From NCBI GenBank assembly GCA_003229095.1, contig QIHS01000462.1:1-13977 (forward strand): a DNA stretch of 13,977 bases, read 5' to 3'. Shown piece after piece: positions 5,081 through 11,568 of this stretch. This stretch comes from Woeseia sp. GTDB taxonomy: Bacteria > Pseudomonadota > Gammaproteobacteria > Steroidobacterales > Woeseiaceae. The first letter of the stretch is position 1. Every line of letters begins with the position of its first letter. The translations under genes and the position numbers were made by a program. The notes below the pieces were generated by a model that saw nothing but the letters and a program-made list of their open reading frames with translations, made no database searches and was not told the DNA's origin.

Positions 5081-6880
5081 ATGACCAGCCTCGACGACTA
5101 TCAATGGCTCTTTCGCAAAGCGCCAACCATGGCGACCTCCATTGGCGAGGATGGGCGCTATCTCGATGTAAACGATGCGCTGCTGGTGCGACTGGGCTAC
5201 CAGCGTGAGGAAATGATCGGTGCGCGCCCCGCTGATTTCGTCACCGCCGAAAGCGCAGAACGCATCGCGACGGAGTTGTTGCCGACATTGAGGCGCACGG
5301 GCCGCCTGGAAAACAAGCCGGTCGAATTCTTAACCCGCGACGGCGACATTGTTAGTTGCCTGACCAACTCACTTGTCGAGAACGCCGCGGACGGAAAATT
5401 CGTACGAACCGTCGCGATGTATACAGAGGTGTCCGACCAGCGCCGGGCTGACTGGAAGTATCGTCAGCTTTATCGTTCGACACCGGCCATGCTACACACG
5501 GTAGATGCCGAGGGATGCATCGTCACAATCACCGAGCACTGGCTACAAAAGATGGGTTATGCACGTGAGGAAGTCGTTGGCAGGTCAATCGCAGACTTCT
5601 ACAGCGAAGCTGATCGCAAACGAATGTCAGCAGGGCGATTGCAAAACCTGATCAGCCACGGTGAATTCATCAATGAGTCGCGGCAGATGGTGACCAAGAA
5701 AGGACGGGTGCTCGATCTGCTGATGTCGGCAGTATCCGAACGCGACGCGGCCGGAAAAGTCTGCCGAATGCTGGTTGCTTCGAAAGATGTGACAGAACGC
5801 AATCGGGCGGAACATAAACTGCGTTCAGCGCTCGCCGAAAATGCGAGTTTGCGCGACGAGCTGGAACGTGAGCGCGACTATTTGCGCGAGGAGGTCAACG
5901 TCGCGCTGAATTTTGGTAGAATCATCGGCCAAAGCCCCGCACTGAAAAGCATGCTTGCGCAAATCGAGGCGGTCGCGCGGACCCCGGCCAACGTTCTTAT
6001 TCTCGGCGAGTCCGGGGTCGGCAAGGAACTCGTTGCGCGTGCTATCCATGCACGCAGTGGCAGGGCCGACGGTCCACTGGTTAAGGTGAATTGCGCGTCG
6101 ATTCCGAAAGAGTTATTCGAAAGCGAGTTCTTCGGCCATATCAAGGGCGCATTTACCGGCGCATACCGTGACCGGGTAGGGCGGTTCCAGCTTGCCGATG
6201 GTGGCACGCTTTTCCTGGATGAGGTTGGAGAGATCCCGATTGAGCTTCAAGGCAAGTTATTGCGTGTTCTGCAGGAAAGCGAGTTCGAACGTGTCGGTGA
6301 TGACATCACAAAATCCGTTGACGTGCGAGTTGTTGCCGCAACCAATCGAGATCTTGAACAACTTGTCGTCGATGGTAAATTTCGCGAAGACCTTTTTTAT
6401 CGCTTGAGTGTTTTTCCAATCGATGTGCCGCCATTGCGCGAACGTTCCGGAGATGTCTTGCAGCTTGCGCATCATTTCCTGCAGCAGACCTGCAACGAAT
6501 TTGGCCGCAAGCCGTTGCAACTCACAAAAGGGCAGGCAAAGGCGATACAGGCGTATGACTGGCCCGGCAACGTGCGTGAATTGAAGAATGTCATCGAGCG
6601 AGCGGTTATTCTATCGAAGGGCAACTCCCTGCGGCTCGATCTCGCCCTGCCCGATAGCGCACACGAAGAATTGGCCTCGAGCGCAGTTTCGCTGCCTGGT
6701 GACGATGTTGTGTTTACGGAAAAACAAATGCGCGAGATGCAGAAACAAAACCTGGTCGCCGCACTCAAACAAACAGAATGGCGTGTTTCCGGCAAAAACG
6801 GAGCAGCAGACTTGCTCGGAATCAAACCAACAACACTGACCGATCGAATCAAGTCGTTCGGAATTCGCAAGCTAAAATGA
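5081..6880 (+). CDS. Orphan PAS-PAS sigma-54-dependent transcriptional activator (bEBP)
   Basis: This 599-aa bacterial enhancer-binding protein has two PAS domains (about 5-118 and 126-240), a charged coiled-coil linker (about 241-275), an AAA+ sigma-54 interaction domain (about 280-515) and a C-terminal Fis-type HTH (about 555-596). Visible motifs are Walker A GESGVGKE (309-316), the sigma-54-contacting loop GAFTGA (356-361), Walker B GGTLFLDEVGEIP (374-386), VVAATNRDLE (417-426), FREDLFYRL (434-442) and WPGNVRELKN (494-503). The HTH RVSGKNGAADLLGIKPTTL resembles that of NorR/FhlA-like activators. There is no receiver domain and no histidine kinase gene nearby, so the signal is probably a ligand or cofactor sensed by PAS in the cytoplasm. 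No Shine-Dalgarno precedes the ATG; PAS begins almost at residue 5, so the start is well placed. The likely target is the divergent small gene, plus itself. Confidence 0.95.
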   Translation: MTSLDDYQWLFRKAPTMATSIGEDGRYLDVNDALLVRLGYQREEMIGARPADFVTAESAERIATELLPTLRRTGRLENKPVEFLTRDGDIVSCLTNSLVENAADGKFVRTVAMYTEVSDQRRADWKYRQLYRSTPAMLHTVDAEGCIVTITEHWLQKMGYAREEVVGRSIADFYSEADRKRMSAGRLQNLISHGEFINESRQMVTKKGRVLDLLMSAVSERDAAGKVCRMLVASKDVTERNRAEHKLRSALAENASLRDELERERDYLREEVNVALNFGRIIGQSPALKSMLAQIEAVARTPANVLILGESGVGKELVARAIHARSGRADGPLVKVNCASIPKELFESEFFGHIKGAFTGAYRDRVGRFQLADGGTLFLDEVGEIPIELQGKLLRVLQESEFERVGDDITKSVDVRVVAATNRDLEQLVVDGKFREDLFYRLSVFPIDVPPLRERSGDVLQLAHHFLQQTCNEFGRKPLQLTKGQAKAIQAYDWPGNVRELKNVIERAVILSKGNSLRLDLALPDSAHEELASSAVSLPGDDVVFTEKQMREMQKQNLVAALKQTEWRVSGKNGAADLLGIKPTTLTDRIKSFGIRKLK

Positions 6881-6920
6881 AAGTTTTCCTGGGTATTACT
6901 TGCAAGAGCAACGAATAGAC

Positions 6921-8348
6921 ATGACCAAAACCAGATTTCCGATGTGCCTGTTACTGTCGATGACCCTGATGCTTCCCGTCGTCGCGGCGTCAGAACAGGA
7001 ACTTCCTGCCTTAGTCCGAAACGCGCTGGATTTTCGTTCAGTTCCTGATTCTGCGCTGAGTATCTACATAGAGAACCTGCAAACCGGTGACGTCGCACTG
7101 TCGTGGAATGAAGTTGAGCCGAGAAATCCGGCGTCAGTCGAAAAGATGGTGACCACTTTAGTCGCCCTGGATACATTGGGTCCGACCTACCGGTGGAAAA
7201 CAGAAATCAGTTTTCTCGGTGACATAGAGGATGGTGTATTACAGGGTGATCTTGCCCTCAAGGGTTACGGCGACCCGTATCTGGTGACCGAAAGGTTCTG
7301 GCAAATGTTGCGTCAGATACGGATGTCGGGCATCAAAAGAATAACCGGCGACCTGCTTATTGACGACAGCTACTTCGACATCGGCGATTTTGATCCTGCC
7401 GCTTTCGATTCCGAGCCACTGCGCGCGTATAACGTCGCGCCGAATGCCCTCCTGTCAAACTTCAAAGTAGTGCGCTACTTCTTCGAGCCGGATCCGGGCA
7501 GTGATCGAGTATTGGTCCGAACAGATCCGCAACTGCAAAACCTTGCGGTAATTAACAAGTTGACAACAAAAACTGGCGCTTGTCGCGGCTATCAGCGCGG
7601 AATAACGATATCCCCGAATGAAGATATCAGTCAGATCACATTGAGCGGGCAGTTTCCGAGTCGCTGCGAGATCTACTCGATGAGTCGCACTGTCCTTGGC
7701 CACAATGAATTTACCTACGGACTGTTCAGGTCGTTGTGGCAGGAATCTGGCGGAGAATTACTAGGGCGATGGAAGAAAGTTGTTCTTGACGACACTCAAC
7801 TGCCATCGATGATATTCGAATCATTATCGCTCGCCGAAGTTATCTCCAAAATTAACAAACACAGCAACAACGTCATGGCCAGGCAACTCCTGTATACCCT
7901 TGGTGCGGAGAAATTCGGTCCGGCAGGAACCGAAGACAAGGGCCGGCAGGTTGTAGAAGAATGGTTGACGGAACGTGGACTGAATTCCGCGGAATTGAAT
8001 CTTGACAATGGCGCTGGCTTATCGCGCGACTCGCGAATGACGGCGAAACATCTTGGCGCCATTCTGCGCTTCGCGTACGAAAAACCGTACATGCCCGAAT
8101 ACCTGTCGTCACTGTCATTGTCCGGCCTGGACGGAACAATGTTGCGCAAATTTCAGGATCGCCGCCTCACTGGGCAGGCACATATGAAAACAGGATCACT
8201 GGATCATGTGAGTGCAATCGCGGGCTACTACCAGGCGGAATCCGGCAGTCGCTATATTGTGGTAGCCCTGTTAAACCACGACGATGTGCATCGTGGTGCC
8301 GGTGAAGAAGTACAGGAAATGTTGTTGCGCTGGCTGCACGGAATGTAA
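6921..8348 (+). CDS. dacB: D-alanyl-D-alanine carboxypeptidase/endopeptidase (PBP4, peptidase S13)
   Basis: This periplasmic penicillin-binding protein of the DacB/PBP4 class removes terminal D-Ala from peptidoglycan stem peptides and/or cuts D-Ala-mDAP cross-links. From the ATG at 6921 the product is 475 aa, near the 477 of E. coli DacB. Residues 1-24 are a signal peptide (MTKTRFP, hydrophobic core, cleavage near VAAS). Catalytic motifs are SVEK (72-75, SxxK with Ser72 and Lys75), SNN (315-317) and HMKTGS (421-426, KTG at 423-425). DNGAGLSRD (362-370) is the usual S13 box. The frame is open to a TTG at 6900, but that would put an acidic extension before the signal peptide, so I prefer 6921. 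It begins 40 bp after the sigma-54 activator gene on the same strand and may be cotranscribed with it. Confidence 0.92.
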   Translation: MTKTRFPMCLLLSMTLMLPVVAASEQELPALVRNALDFRSVPDSALSIYIENLQTGDVALSWNEVEPRNPASVEKMVTTLVALDTLGPTYRWKTEISFLGDIEDGVLQGDLALKGYGDPYLVTERFWQMLRQIRMSGIKRITGDLLIDDSYFDIGDFDPAAFDSEPLRAYNVAPNALLSNFKVVRYFFEPDPGSDRVLVRTDPQLQNLAVINKLTTKTGACRGYQRGITISPNEDISQITLSGQFPSRCEIYSMSRTVLGHNEFTYGLFRSLWQESGGELLGRWKKVVLDDTQLPSMIFESLSLAEVISKINKHSNNVMARQLLYTLGAEKFGPAGTEDKGRQVVEEWLTERGLNSAELNLDNGAGLSRDSRMTAKHLGAILRFAYEKPYMPEYLSSLSLSGLDGTMLRKFQDRRLTGQAHMKTGSLDHVSAIAGYYQAESGSRYIVVALLNHDDVHRGAGEEVQEMLLRWLHGM

Positions 8349-8424
8349 ACCAGGCTTTCCCCAGTCGTCAAAAAAAGACAGCTTTCTCCGGCTAATCGCT
8401 TGATATCTGTAGTAAACTCTGTTC

Positions 8425-8442
8425 TGCCGGGCGAGTCCGGCA
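8425..8442 (+). other. Hairpin in the leader of the SH3-domain gene
   Basis: TGCCGG (8425-8430) and CCGGCA (8437-8442) form a perfect 6-bp stem with loop GCGAGT. It lies 32 bases before the ATG at 8475 and has no T-run, so it is more likely a leader structure than a terminator for dacB. A strong ribosome binding site (TTAGGAG, 8463-8469) follows. Confidence 0.3.
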
Positions 8443-8474
8443 CGATTCTCTGACAGCCTGCTTTAGGAGCGACA

Positions 8475-9062
8475 ATGTCCAAAGTACTCCTGATCTTCAT
8501 GATGACGCCTCTTGCAGCGTTAGCCGAAACGGCCTATATCACGGACAACCTGAGGCTTGGACTCCACCAGGCTGAAGATACAAGCGATCGGGCATTCCGG
8601 ACGCTGGAAAGTGGTCAGGAACTGGAGATCGTTTCGCGCGACAGGAACTACGCGAATGTTCGTTTGCCGGACGGCGAAGTGGGTTTTGTTAAGGCTGCCT
8701 ACCTTGTTTTTGACAAACCTGCAAAGCTGATTGTGACTGAGACACAAACGGCCAATGATACGCTCCACGCTGAGCTGAACGATTTAAAGGCAGCTTTTGC
8801 TGCCCCTGCAGCAACCATCGGACAGCTCCAACAACAACTTGAAGCAAGTAAATCAGATGCGGCTGAGAGTGTGGCGCTTGCAGCGAATCTGACCTCCGAA
8901 CTCGACAGTCACAGGGATCGCCAGGATGATTACAAATTCAGCCTGCCATTCAAGTGGGTAGGCGGTGCGATGTTTGTTTGTTTGCTGGCCGGGTTTTTTG
9001 CAGGCCTGTGGTGGGTCGATAACAGAAGTCGTGCGCGCCATGGGGGCGTCAGGATTTACTAG
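8475..9062 (+). CDS. YgiM/TIGR04211-type membrane-anchored bacterial SH3 domain protein
   Basis: The 195-aa protein has a signal peptide (1-17, MTPLAALA before Glu18), an SH3b domain (about 18-83: AYITDNLRLGLHQ, LESGQELEIVSRDRNYANVRLPDGEVGFVKAAYL), a coiled-coil/helical stalk (about 89-155) and one C-terminal transmembrane helix (about 159-182, WVGGAMFVCLLAGFFAGLWW) with a short basic tail. This order is typical of the gammaproteobacterial TIGR04211/YgiM family. The SH3b domain should face the periplasm, where such domains bind cell-wall components; the exact role is not known. TTAGGAG with 5-base spacing fixes the start. It follows dacB on the same strand after 126 bp, consistent with an envelope-related pair, although the gap allows a separate promoter. 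Confidence 0.85.
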   Translation: MSKVLLIFMMTPLAALAETAYITDNLRLGLHQAEDTSDRAFRTLESGQELEIVSRDRNYANVRLPDGEVGFVKAAYLVFDKPAKLIVTETQTANDTLHAELNDLKAAFAAPAATIGQLQQQLEASKSDAAESVALAANLTSELDSHRDRQDDYKFSLPFKWVGGAMFVCLLAGFFAGLWWVDNRSRARHGGVRIY

Positions 9063-9214
9063 CGGCCTGCTAGCGTGGGTCGTGCTGTTTCGGCATTACC
9101 TGCCAGGTTCCTGCTGTCAATCGATTGTTGATTACGCGAAAAACGATGTTCTTGCATATCCGAAATGGAACTTCAGTTTGCAAATTGATTCGCTATCGAC
9201 TCCCAGCCAGGAAC

Positions 9215-10225
9215 TCAAGCTGCGACGCAATACTTGCCGCCGTGGCCGTTCCTGATCGGTAGCCCAAAATCTTTGACGACCTGGTCTACTTCCCGCTGAC
9301 TGGTGGCGCGCGCAACACGTTCGATTTGCTCATTATTCAGGTGTGGCACGAACAATTGCAGGAAGTCAGCCATATAGCATCGCAGCATGGTATTTCTGCG
9401 CATACCGATCCAGGTTGTACTGCGTGGGAACAGGCCCTTGACGGGAATTGCCGTCAGGCTTTTCCTGTCTTCCTGCTCGTAGGCCATGCTCGCAACAATG
9501 CCGATACCAACACCCATTCGAACATAAGTTTTGATGACATCAGTGTCTCTCGCCGTGAAAACGACATTGGCAATGATTCCTTCTTTTGAGAAAGCATCTT
9601 GCAGTGTTGGATCTCCCTCGAAACTGAACACGTAGCTGACCAGTGGATAGTCGGCAAGGTCGTGAAGAGAAACGTCTCGATCAAGTTTGCTTAGTTCATG
9701 ACCGTTTGGTACCAGAATTATACGGTCCCATTGATAGCTGGGCAGGCAAAGAAGGTTTCCAAAGCGGCATTCGGCCCCGCTCGCGATTGCAAAATCTACA
9801 TCGTTACCACGCATCATGGCTGCAATCTGATCAGACGTTCCCTGATGCAGGTTCAAACGCACCTTCGGATATTGTTGCCGCAGCTTGTTAAGAATTTCAG
9901 GAAGTACGTATCGCGCCTGCGTATTCGTCGCCGCAATTGTCAACGTGCCTTCTTCTTCCTGATAGAAGTCTGCGGCGAGCGCTCTGATCTGATCAACTTC
10001 CGCAAGAATCGTGCGAGCCCGGGCGACGACTTGCTCGCCTGCATGCGTCGTGCAATGCAGGCTTTTGCCCTTGCGAGTAAACAGCTGCAGTCCAAGCTCC
10101 TCTTCCAGAAGCTTGAGTTGTTTGCTGACGCCAGGTTGCGATGTATAAAGGCGTTTGGCAGCAGCAGTAATGTTCAACCCGTTATCGACAATTGCCAGCA
10201 GGTATTTTAATTGTTGTAATTTCAT
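9215..10225 (-). CDS. cysB: LysR-type regulator of cysteine biosynthesis, CysB-like
   Basis: The 336-aa protein aligns along its length with E. coli CysB (324 aa): MKLQQLKYLLAIV at the start, a winged HTH with LYTSQPGVSKQ (26-36), the effector-domain motif TNTQARY (100-106), and DTDVIKTYVRMGVGIGIVASMA near residue 230. CysB activates sulfate uptake and cysteine biosynthesis genes with N-acetylserine or O-acetylserine as inducer, and sulfide as anti-inducer. By recalled E. coli numbering, Thr100, Thr102 and Gln103 of the anion/inducer site are kept, Thr149 is Ser149, and Thr202 (in FTG) corresponds to Glu203 (in FEG). The C-terminal end NGHGGKYCVAA extends slightly beyond E. coli CysB. It is divergent from the cysK-like gene, the usual layout for a LysR regulator and its target. 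Confidence 0.92.
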   Translation of the reverse strand: MKLQQLKYLLAIVDNGLNITAAAKRLYTSQPGVSKQLKLLEEELGLQLFTRKGKSLHCTTHAGEQVVARARTILAEVDQIRALAADFYQEEEGTLTIAATNTQARYVLPEILNKLRQQYPKVRLNLHQGTSDQIAAMMRGNDVDFAIASGAECRFGNLLCLPSYQWDRIILVPNGHELSKLDRDVSLHDLADYPLVSYVFSFEGDPTLQDAFSKEGIIANVVFTARDTDVIKTYVRMGVGIGIVASMAYEQEDRKSLTAIPVKGLFPRSTTWIGMRRNTMLRCYMADFLQLFVPHLNNEQIERVARATSQREVDQVVKDFGLPIRNGHGGKYCVAA

Positions 10226-10230
10226 TCAGC

Positions 10231-10247
10231 CATTACGTCAGGTAATG
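10231..10247. repeat. Inverted repeat just upstream of cysB
   Basis: CATTAC (10231-10236) and GTAATG (10242-10247) are exact inverted repeats separated by five bases, ending 6 bp before the cysB ATG. It could be an autoregulatory operator or a leader hairpin affecting cysB translation. Confidence 0.4.
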
Positions 10248-10293
10248 TCGGCTCCTATTTGTAGACCGCGGTTGCCGGAGTTTGTTTCAGATT

Positions 10294-10323
10294 ACTGTAA
10301 CTAACCCGATTCACTTTGTTCAA
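10294..10323 (-). promoter_or_regulatory. Candidate cysB promoter
   Basis: On the minus strand TTGAAC (10323-10318) and TACAGT (10299-10294) are 18 bases apart, each 4 of 6 to consensus. It would give a leader of roughly 60 nt. Confidence 0.28.
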
Positions 10324-10396
10324 TAAGGTTGTAGCTGCTCGACATTGGTTTCGTTACACGCGCATATAACGATTGGAAATAACAACAGAAACTAAT

Positions 10397-10419
10397 TTCG
10401 CCCGAAATACTCGGGAGAA
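10397..10419. repeat. Imperfect inverted repeat in the cysB-cysK spacer
   Basis: TTC-G-CCCGA (10397-10405) pairs with TCGGG-A-GAA (10411-10419) apart from one mismatch, around the loop AATAC. There is no T-run. It is a possible operator or RNA hairpin. Confidence 0.3.
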
Positions 10420-10479
10420 TTCACCAGCTCTGATTTTTCAGCGCAACAAACGCCGCTAACAGTTCGATGCGTGTGAGCT

Positions 10480-10507
10480 CCGATTGGTTGCAAAAATTGT
10501 CAATCGG
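10480..10507. promoter_or_regulatory. Inverted repeat upstream of cysK, candidate CysB site
   Basis: CCGATTG (10480-10486) and CAATCGG (10501-10507) are exact inverted repeats with an AT-rich 14-base centre. The centre is 66 bp before the cysK ATG and overlaps the candidate -35. Size and place suit a LysR-type site; CysB sites are poorly conserved, so this rests on symmetry and context. Confidence 0.4.
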
Positions 10508-10559
10508 CATATCGTGTCATTGGGCGTTTTGAGCGCCGAAATCAAATAAAGGCAATGAC

Positions 10560-11519
10560 ATGATTTACGACAATATCGTTGCGACGATCGGCAACACGCC
10601 CATTGTTCGCCTCAATCACATCGCGCCGTCAAATGTTGAGTTGTACGGCAAAATTGAGTCATTCAATCCTTTGGCGTCAGTCAAAGATCGGTTGGCGGAT
10701 GGAATCATTAGTGATGCCGAAGAAAGGGGCGAGCTGAGACCCGGGCAGACGGTGGTCGAGGCGACTTCGGGCAATACCGGAATTTCGCTGGCGATGGTTT
10801 GCGCGGCAAAGGGATACGGATTCGTTGCGGTCATGGTGGAGACATTCTCGGTCGAACGGCGCCTGATCATGAAAGCGCTGGGCGCCAAGGTAATTCTTAC
10901 ACCCGCAGCGGACCGGGCAACCGGGATGGTCACCAAGGCTGCAGAATTGGCAAAAGAGCATGGATGGTTTCTGGCTCGCCAGTTTGAGAACCCGGCAAAT
11001 CCGGAATACCACCGCAGGACGACCGGACCAGAGATTCTGCAGGATTTCGAGGGCAAACGTCTCGACTACTGGGTCACTGGATACGGTACTGGTGGCACGA
11101 TGACCGGCGCCGGCGAGGTCATCAAAGCAGCACGGCCTGACGTCAGCATTGTTGCCACGGAACCGGCAGGCGCGTCGTTATTGGCTGGGGACGAGTGGAA
11201 GCCGCACAAGATCCAGGGTTGGACGCCCGACTTCATACCCGATGTACTCAATCGTGAAATATTCGACGAACTGATTCCGGTGACCGATGAGCGCGCCATT
11301 GAAGTGGCCAGAGCGCTGGCAGCGAAAGAGGGCATTTTTGCCGGCATTTCGTCGGGAGCAACGCTCGCCGCTGGCCTGACCATCGCCGAGAAGGCGGCGT
11401 CGGGATCTGTGATTGTTTGCATGCTTCCCGATACCGGCGAACGCTACCTGAGTACGCCCCTGTTTGAGGGCATAGACGAGGGCTCAGATGACGCCTGGCT
11501 TGCCTCTCTGGCCGGCTGA
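10560..11519 (+). CDS. cysK: Cysteine synthase (O-acetylserine sulfhydrylase), CysK-like
   Basis: This PLP enzyme makes cysteine from O-acetylserine and sulfide in the cytoplasm. The 319-aa protein shows IGNTPIVRLN (10-19), the PLP-lysine motif SVKDR (40-44, Lys42), substrate loop TSGNTG (69-74), PLP phosphate loop GTGGT (176-180), HKIQG (216-220) and ISSGA (263-267). HKIQG and GERYLSTPLF (293-302) are closer to CysK than to CysM, though the enzyme is not a close copy of either E. coli protein. A CysM assignment is the main alternative. It is divergent from cysB, its probable regulator. The ATG has AAAGG 7 bases upstream. The next gene begins 49 bp downstream on the same strand. Confidence 0.93.
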   Translation: MIYDNIVATIGNTPIVRLNHIAPSNVELYGKIESFNPLASVKDRLADGIISDAEERGELRPGQTVVEATSGNTGISLAMVCAAKGYGFVAVMVETFSVERRLIMKALGAKVILTPAADRATGMVTKAAELAKEHGWFLARQFENPANPEYHRRTTGPEILQDFEGKRLDYWVTGYGTGGTMTGAGEVIKAARPDVSIVATEPAGASLLAGDEWKPHKIQGWTPDFIPDVLNREIFDELIPVTDERAIEVARALAAKEGIFAGISSGATLAAGLTIAEKAASGSVIVCMLPDTGERYLSTPLFEGIDEGSDDAWLASLAG

Positions 11520-11568
11520 GACCTGAGTCACAGCCATTCCTGACAACCCGTGGCATGGTTTGTGATCT

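Larger units (their letters stand above)
10226..10559. other. cysB-cysK divergent regulatory region (334 bp)
   Basis: No gene is visible here. The region is AT-rich and holds a candidate cysB promoter (10294-10323), three inverted repeats (10231-10247, 10397-10419, 10480-10507) and the cysK ribosome binding site AAAGG (10548-10552, 7 bases before the ATG). It is the expected place for CysB binding sites. A possible cysK promoter is TTGCAA (10488-10493) with TATCGT (10510-10515), spacing 16, each only 4 of 6. Confidence 0.6.

Noticed and set aside
6889..6906. Sigma-54-like TGG...TTGCA before dacB
   Set aside because: The GG and GC are separated by 9 bases instead of the required 10, so it is probably not functional.
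6472..7176. 234-codon open frame on the minus strand
   Set aside because: It lies antisense across the end of the activator and the start of dacB, both with clear motifs. Its product is Ser/Arg/Cys-rich without domain features.
9059..9073. CTAGC-GGCCT-GCTAG hairpin at the stop codon of the SH3-domain gene
   Set aside because: The stem is short and has no T-run; not enough for a terminator call.
9698..10210. 170-codon plus-strand open frame
   Set aside because: It is antisense to the well-supported cysB coding sequence and its product has no recognisable features.
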